Program-made: the position numbers and the translations under genes
Part shown: positions 59,841 to 64,000 of the stretch, piece after piece
Layout: the number at the start of each line of letters is the position of its first letter
Numbering within the stretch: the stretch's first letter is position 1
The notes under the pieces: generated by a model
Seen by the model: the letters and a program-made list of their open reading frames with translations, nothing else
Database searches by the model: none
What the model was told of the DNA's origin: nothing
Assembly (NCBI GenBank): GCA_020025235.1
Contig: JAHHSL010000003.1
Coordinates: forward strand, 36,761-100,760
Length of the DNA: 64,000 bases
Source of the DNA: Ruthenibacterium sp.
GTDB taxonomy: Bacteria > Bacillota > Clostridia > Oscillospirales > Ruminococcaceae
Reading direction: 5' to 3'

Positions 59841-61883
59841 ATGCAGAATACGGCAGATCGAACCGATACAAGGCCGCGTGCAAGAGATGCGGCGGACGAT
59901 GCAGAAACACGGTTCCGCACGGAACTGTTCGGGTTTGATCGGGTTGAAGTTCTTTCGTACATCGAAAAAATTTCGGCGGCAAATGCAGAAAAAGCACGCG
60001 CACTGGAACAGACGATCACGCAGCTTCAGCAGGGGATTTCCGTTACACAGCAGCGGGAGGACGCAATCAAGCAAAAAGCACGTCAGGTGCTGGAGGTGCT
60101 GGAAAATCAGAAAAAACGTGCCGAGGATGCTGTCGCGGAAGCGGCAGAGCTTCGCACACAGGTGGACAAGGCAAACGATGAGATTGCGGCAGTACGCAGC
60201 AGTTTGTTTGCCAAAGAACAGGAAAACGAAGCGCTGAAAAACGAAAATGCAGAGTTCAGCGCTACGATCGATTCTCTGACCCGTTCGCTGAATGAAGCAC
60301 AGAACAGTCTGGCTGCCGGATGCGCTGATACCGAACTGGTGCGCCGTGCCAAAGAACAGGCCGATGCTGTGATCCGCAAGGCAGACCGGCAGGCTGCGGC
60401 GGAAATCGAGCGGGCAAAAGAGCATGCGGACAGCATTATTGCGCATGCAGCGGTGGAAAAAAATCGGGTGCGCACACAGGTCGCGCAGTCGGCTGATGGA
60501 ATTGCGGCAAGCATTTCGGTGCTGAAATCGCAGCTGACCGCTGTGGATGCGAAGATCCTTGCCGCTACCAGCGACCTGCAGAGGGCAACAGAGGGTATCG
60601 TTGCAGCACTGACGAATACCGAAAGAAGTCTGGCATCGCTGAGTTTGCAGTCCGGCGACCGCACGGGCATTTCGGGCAGCTATTATCCGGCACAGCAGCC
60701 TGCGGGCGCATGGAATACGCCGTCTTATGCAGGCCGTGCCGATGTCGGTTATGACAACCGCTGCAGCACAGAGGATGAGGAATATCAGCGTGCCTTATAT
60801 GAGGTTCGCAGAGAGCGCGAAGCGCGGGAAGCCAGCGAACGCCGCGAGCAGGAACGCCGCGAGCAGGAGCGCCGTGAACAGGAACGCCGCGAGCAGGAAC
60901 GCCGCGAGCAGGAACGTCGCGAGCAGGAACGTCGCGAGCAGGAACGTCGCGAGCAGGAACGCCGCGAGCAGGAGCGCCGTGAACAGGAGCGTCTTGAGCA
61001 GGAGCGTCTTGAGCAGGAGCGCCGCGAGCAGGAACGCCGCGAGCAGGAACGTCTCGAACAGGAGCGTCTTGAGCAGGAACGCCGTGAGCAGGAGCGGAAA
61101 CGCTACTTTGCATCCCTGAACCAGCCGATGTGGAATACATCGCATGCATCGGAACAGCCGAATCAGAAGCCGCAAAAGGAAAGCACATACCGACCGATGC
61201 GCAATCGGGTCGATTATACACTGAAAAAGGCGAAAATCACAGGGCAGGAACAGTACGATGCCGTTCAGAACGCATCGCGTGACGTCCAGATGCCGTATGA
61301 CCTGCCCACCGGATTTGAACCGCATCAGCTTGTGGTGACAAAACCGAATTATCCGCAGGTGGCGGCGCAGAAGCCGGACGATGATCCGTATGCGTTCGGA
61401 AAACCGCATGCGCCGCGTGCTATGCCGTTTACGGCGTTTGACCCGTATACGCCGCACACCGCGCCTTATATGGACCCAAATGCGGAGGAGGCGCGCATCC
61501 TGAATGCACCGCCTGCGCCGCCTGTGAAGGAGCCGCAGGAAAAAACACCCTATGTGCCGCAGCCGACCCCGATCACGGCGTGTGCGCCGCTGGAAAGCGT
61601 GCAGATGCCGAAGTTTGGCAAGGAGGGTGCTCCGATGCAGGAATACGCGGAGAAAATGCAGGAGATCCAGAATGCATATCCGGTGAAGGATACGCCGGTA
61701 ATCATTCCGTATTCGGCACCGATCCCGTCGTCCCGCGCTTTTAAAAAGGAATCCGAAACCGCACATCCCGTGCAGGAAGGCAGCGACCCGATGCGCCGCG
61801 CGCCGCGCAGCCGGATGAAAGCGAAACCCAAGGAGACCGAAGAAGATCTGCTCCAGAATTTACGGGCGATGCTGGAAGAATAA
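59841..61883 (+). CDS. DivIVA-like coiled-coil protein with pentapeptide repeat
   Basis: 680 residues. Residues 24-43 (FRTELFGFDRVEVLSYIEKI) match the DivIVA N-terminal signature that senses curved membrane. A coiled coil runs to about 260, then 17 units of ER(R/L)EQ occupy 333-417, which should form a long, highly charged helix. The last 260 residues are Pro-rich and low complexity. It follows ftsZ, where Firmicutes often carry sepF or divIVA, so a role in cell poles or septum is likely. AAGGAGG lies 7 bases before the chosen ATG. Confidence 0.8.
   Translation: MQNTADRTDTRPRARDAADDAETRFRTELFGFDRVEVLSYIEKISAANAEKARALEQTITQLQQGISVTQQREDAIKQKARQVLEVLENQKKRAEDAVAEAAELRTQVDKANDEIAAVRSSLFAKEQENEALKNENAEFSATIDSLTRSLNEAQNSLAAGCADTELVRRAKEQADAVIRKADRQAAAEIERAKEHADSIIAHAAVEKNRVRTQVAQSADGIAASISVLKSQLTAVDAKILAATSDLQRATEGIVAALTNTERSLASLSLQSGDRTGISGSYYPAQQPAGAWNTPSYAGRADVGYDNRCSTEDEEYQRALYEVRREREAREASERREQERREQERREQERREQERREQERREQERREQERREQERREQERREQERLEQERLEQERREQERREQERLEQERLEQERREQERKRYFASLNQPMWNTSHASEQPNQKPQKESTYRPMRNRVDYTLKKAKITGQEQYDAVQNASRDVQMPYDLPTGFEPHQLVVTKPNYPQVAAQKPDDDPYAFGKPHAPRAMPFTAFDPYTPHTAPYMDPNAEEARILNAPPAPPVKEPQEKTPYVPQPTPITACAPLESVQMPKFGKEGAPMQEYAEKMQEIQNAYPVKDTPVIIPYSAPIPSSRAFKKESETAHPVQEGSDPMRRAPRSRMKAKPKETEEDLLQNLRAMLEE
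60837..61091 (+). repeat. Seventeen tandem 15-base repeats inside the DivIVA-like gene
   Basis: Units of the form GAACGCCGCGAGCAG, with a few synonymous and Arg-to-Leu changes, repeat without interruption. They stay in frame, so copy number can vary freely. The spacing and lack of spacers rule out a CRISPR array. Confidence 0.97.
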
Positions 61884-61890
61884 GAAAACA

Positions 61891-61943
61891 GAACAGCCGT
61901 ATACCGCGCGGAACGTGCTCCGTTAGGTGTACGGCTGTTTTTC
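61891..61943 (+). terminator. Terminator after the DivIVA-like gene
   Basis: AACAGCCGTATACC pairs with GGTGTACGGCTGTT (one G-U), with TTTT following. Confidence 0.8.
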
Positions 61944-61986
61944 TATGAATTTTTTGTAAAAACAGCAGGTTTTGGAATAAAAGGGC

Positions 61987-62015
61987 TTGAAGATTTAATA
62001 CTAAAATGGTATAGT
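61987..62015 (+). promoter_or_regulatory. Promoter of thioredoxin gene
   Basis: TTGAAG and TATAGT separated by 17 bases with TGG before the -10, about 57 bases before the start codon. Confidence 0.65.
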
Positions 62016-62071
62016 ATAGACACAAAAAGCCCGTGCGGCAAAAATTCCGGGCAGAAAAAGGAGAAATAAGT

Positions 62072-62377
62072 ATGGCTTTGAATATTACAACAAACGATTT
62101 CGATACGCAGGTACTCAAGGCAGAAGGTCCGGTTATGGTGGATTTCTGGGCAAGCTGGTGCGGCCCGTGCCGTATGTTGGCACCGATCCTGGATAAGGCA
62201 GCCGAAGAACGCCCCGACGTTAAGGTGTGCAAGGTCAATATTGATGACGAGCCGGCACTGGCGGAACGCTTCGGTGTTATGAGCATCCCGACCGTGATCG
62301 TGTTTGAAAACGGCGCAGAAAAGGCACGCAATGTCGGTCTTGTTCAGAAGGATCGTCTGCTGGCACTGCTTGGCTGA
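62072..62377 (+). CDS. trxA: Thioredoxin
   Basis: 101 residues, usual length. The active site W29CGPC33 and the cis-Pro loop MSIPTVIVF are present. It reduces protein disulfides with electrons from thioredoxin reductase; no trxB gene is nearby. AAAAAGGAG lies before the ATG. It is a single-gene unit with its own promoter. Confidence 0.96.
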   Translation: MALNITTNDFDTQVLKAEGPVMVDFWASWCGPCRMLAPILDKAAEERPDVKVCKVNIDDEPALAERFGVMSIPTVIVFENGAEKARNVGLVQKDRLLALLG

Positions 62378-62448
62378 TTCTCTGTTTTCAAAACAGAAAA
62401 ATGCCGTGGGGCGGCCAAAGCGCCTTCGGTGTTATCTTTCATCAGAAA

Positions 62449-62481
62449 AACAGGCGGCTGTGTTCGGCACAGCCGCCTGTT
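62449..62481 (+). terminator. Hairpin after trxA
   Basis: AACAGGCGGCTGTG pairs with CACAGCCGCCTGTT; a short, late T run makes it a possible terminator. The rest of 62378-62735 holds this hairpin and the minus-strand terminator; I see no gene there. Confidence 0.6.
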
Positions 62482-62629
62482 GCTGCTTTTGCGGGGATTA
62501 CCGGGCTGCTGCGGCTTTGTTGACAGCGGGGTGTAAAAATCGCTGTGCGCACATCACAGGCCGCGCAGGGCGGTTTTGGACGCAGGGGAACATTGCAACA
62601 CAGCTCAATTTAAAAAGGCGGCGCAGAGC

Positions 62630-62676
62630 AAAAAAGGATGCCGCAGGGAATCGAAAAAGATTCCCTGCGGCATCCT
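62630..62676 (-). terminator. Terminator of the PC4-like/HD gene pair
   Basis: AGGATGCCGCAGGGAATC pairs perfectly over 18 bases with its complement; on the minus strand TTTTTT follows. Confidence 0.9.
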
Positions 62677-62735
62677 GCGTCAGTTCGTTTCGGGGTGATG
62701 CAGCTTTCAGAAAGCGGGTTCTGTTTTTCGTCCGC

Positions 62736-63341
62736 TCAATGGCGGTTCACGCTGCTTGTCCCTTTTTCCATAAGATAGGTTGCTTCCAAATCGGCGATAT
62801 GCAGCTTGACGGCAAGCGGATATTCGTCGAACGCGCTGCTGATCGCGTAGCTTCCGCCGCGCACGGCGTCATCAAAGCCGCCCATGTGCCAGCGAATGGC
62901 AATCGCTTCTGCGGGCTTCAGACGGATGAAGCGCTCGATCAGGTAGACGCTTTTTTCACCGTGACCGAACGGAAAGGCGTCCTGAACGCTGTAAGACGGC
63001 ACTTTTTCCCATTGCCCGGTGACATCGTTTTTTACATTGCGGAAACCTGCCTTGTAGTAGTTGGCTTTGCAAAGATCATGCAGCAGAGAGATGATCGTAA
63101 AGCTTTCCTTGTTTTCCTCCGGCGTGTAATAGCGGGACATCAGCGCGTTGTACACGTTGACGCTGTGCATGACAAGGCCGCTTTCGCACGCACCGTGAAA
63201 GCGTGTGGATGCAGGTGCCGTATAGAAATCGGTCGTTTCAAGCCAATCCAGCAGCTGCGCAGAGCCGGGACGGGAAACGTTTTCCGAAAAGATGCGGATA
63301 AATTCTTCTTTGTAATTCATGGGATCAGATTTCAAGCTCAT
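62736..63341 (-). CDS. HD-domain protein (predicted metal-dependent phosphohydrolase)
   Basis: 201 residues. GLVMHSVNVYNAL provides the first His and LLHDLCKANYY the HD pair of a small HD domain; IRWHMGG supplies a later His. Such proteins hydrolyse nucleotides or act as nucleases in the YhaM group. The ATG at 63341 is chosen for its GAAGGG site, giving a 17-base overlap with the upstream gene; an ATG 21 bases later is the alternative. Confidence 0.8.
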   Translation of the reverse strand: MSLKSDPMNYKEEFIRIFSENVSRPGSAQLLDWLETTDFYTAPASTRFHGACESGLVMHSVNVYNALMSRYYTPEENKESFTIISLLHDLCKANYYKAGFRNVKNDVTGQWEKVPSYSVQDAFPFGHGEKSVYLIERFIRLKPAEAIAIRWHMGGFDDAVRGGSYAISSAFDEYPLAVKLHIADLEATYLMEKGTSSVNRH

Positions 63342-63546
63342 CCAGAATGCCCTTCAGGATCGCGATTTCATCGTGGGAAAGGCTGATGCCCTTGCCCATT
63401 TTGGTTCCGTCCGGCGACCAGTCGCGGATGTCATATTTCGGTTCGCGGTCATTCCAGCTCACCATGTTCAGCTGACGTTCCCAGCCGTTCGGGTTCTGGG
63501 AAAGAACGGCGATCCGTTCGGTGATTTCATATTTGAATTCTGCCAT
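63325..63546 (-). CDS. PC4/YdbC-family single-stranded-DNA-binding-like protein
   Basis: 73 residues. FKYEITERIAVLS, NGWERQLNMVSWNDREPKYDIRDW and MGKGISLSHDE match the bacterial YdbC family, which has the PC4 coactivator fold and binds single-stranded DNA. AAGGAG precedes the ATG. It overlaps the HD gene, so the two should be co-translated. Confidence 0.88.
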   Translation of the reverse strand: MAEFKYEITERIAVLSQNPNGWERQLNMVSWNDREPKYDIRDWSPDGTKMGKGISLSHDEIAILKGILDELEI

Positions 63547-63750
63547 AAGTGTGATGCTCCTTATTTATAAGATGTTGCTACATCCTATCATAATAGAATC
63601 GCGCTGCAAATGCAAGAGCAAAAAACAACGAAGCAAATGCTGCCGGAAAGAACCCGGTTTGCGGTGCGGGCTGAAAAGGGCGGGAAAACGTGCAGGAAAA
63701 CGGGGTTTTAAAATAAATTTCAAAAAATTCAAATTTTTTCAAAAAACCTA

Positions 63751-63779
63751 TTGACAATTACCCGTATATTTCGTATACT
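63751..63779 (+). promoter_or_regulatory. Promoter of the tRNA-Gln gene
   Basis: TTGACA and TATACT separated by 17 bases, 43 bases before tRNA-Gln. Confidence 0.85.
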
Positions 63780-63822
63780 AATAAAGCACTCCGGCGGAAC
63801 ACCAACAACGCCGAGCAAGCAA

Positions 63823-63896
63823 TGCGGAATTGTGTAATGGTAGCACCTGCGACTCTGACTCGTATCGTGAGGGTTCGAATCCTTCTTCCGCAACCA
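63823..63896 (+). tRNA. tRNA-Gln (CTG)
   Basis: Acceptor TGCGGAA/TTCCGCA, anticodon loop CTCTGAC with CTG at 63855-63857, T-loop TTCGAAT, encoded CCA. Confidence 0.93.
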
Positions 63897-63922
63897 AACG
63901 GCAGCACAAGCTGCCGTTTTTC
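63896..63922 (+). terminator. Hairpin with T run between tRNA-Gln and tRNA-Pro
   Basis: AAACGGCAGC pairs with GCTGCCGTTT around ACAA, followed by TT. It begins at the last base of tRNA-Gln and ends 3 bases before tRNA-Pro. Confidence 0.7.
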
Positions 63923-63924
63923 TT

Positions 63925-64000
63925 CGGGGTATAGCGCAGTTGGTAGCGCGCTGCGTTCGGGACGCAGAGGCCTTGAGTTCAAATCTCAATACTCCGACCA
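63925..64000 (+). tRNA. tRNA-Pro (CGG)
   Basis: Acceptor CGGGGTA/TACTCCG, anticodon CGG at 63958-63960, T-loop TTCAAAT, encoded CCA ending at the window edge. Confidence 0.93.

Noticed and set aside
60837..61091. Possible CRISPR array
   Set aside because: Units are contiguous 15-mers without spacers and encode part of a protein in frame.
60565..61766. Minus-strand open frames across the DivIVA repeat (Pro/Val/Ala and Leu-rich repeats)
   Set aside because: They only reflect the 15-base repeat read backward; no start signals.

Overview
The window looks like a chromosomal segment of a low-G+C-lineage (Firmicutes) Clostridia, most like the Oscillospiraceae/Ruminococcaceae. The evidence is strong AGGAGG-type ribosome sites, an intact sigK-type sporulation sigma gene, a tepA-spoIIIE pair, Rex, CsoR, a meso-DAP-type MurE, split transketolase genes, many intrinsic terminators, and a division and cell-wall (dcw) cluster in Firmicutes order. 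It is core genome with some accessory surface genes. I see no prophage, CRISPR array, rRNA or intact insertion sequence.

Layout. 1-3.7 kb: an envelope-glycan operon (3' end of an unknown membrane-anchored protein, GT2-GtrA fusion, phosphodiester glycosidase, secreted unknown). 3.8-5.5 kb: nitroreductase and DegV on the minus strand, with a 20-codon upstream ORF coupled to degV. 5.7-8.1 kb: sigK and a uracil-permease gene with a leader ORF and attenuator-like hairpin. 8.1-12.8 kb: acetyltransferase, XRE regulator divergent from a sodium-dependent transporter, and a GPH sugar symporter. 13.1-17.5 kb: copper operon (copA with extra C-terminal metal-binding domains, csoR, DUF3810 protein). 17.5-22.1 kb: minus-strand acn-icd-rex-tdk operon. 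22.2-30.9 kb: tepA, spoIIIE/ftsK, ygiQ, ComEC-like hydrolase, DUF3006 protein and a GT4-PlsC fusion.

30.9-41.9 kb is the surface region: two convergent leucine-rich-repeat lipoproteins, an acetyltransferase, and a 1284-residue wall-anchored discoidin/DUF4855 protein followed by a class B sortase. 42.1-42.5 kb: tRNA-Arg, -His and -Gln. 42.6-44.5 kb: split transketolase. 44.6-61.9 kb: a 36-codon ORF, then mraZ-rsmH-ftsL-pbp-murE-murF-mraY-ftsW-murG-murA-ftsQ-ftsZ and a DivIVA-like gene with a 17-unit in-frame repeat. murD, murC and ftsA are not in this cluster. 62-64 kb: thioredoxin, a PC4-like/HD gene pair, tRNA-Gln and tRNA-Pro.

The dcw genes make lipid-linked peptidoglycan precursor (MurA, MurE, MurF, MraY, MurG) and the divisome that uses it (FtsL, FtsQ, FtsW, class B PBP, FtsZ). 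The acn-icd operon carries its own NADH sensor (Rex). The copper operon carries pump, chaperone-like domains and repressor. The sortase probably anchors the large surface protein beside it. The least conventional features are the CopA tail with an internal start, the GT4-PlsC fusion, the sortase locus, the DivIVA repeat, a hairpin over the murA ribosome site, and the inverted repeats between ftsL and the PBP gene.
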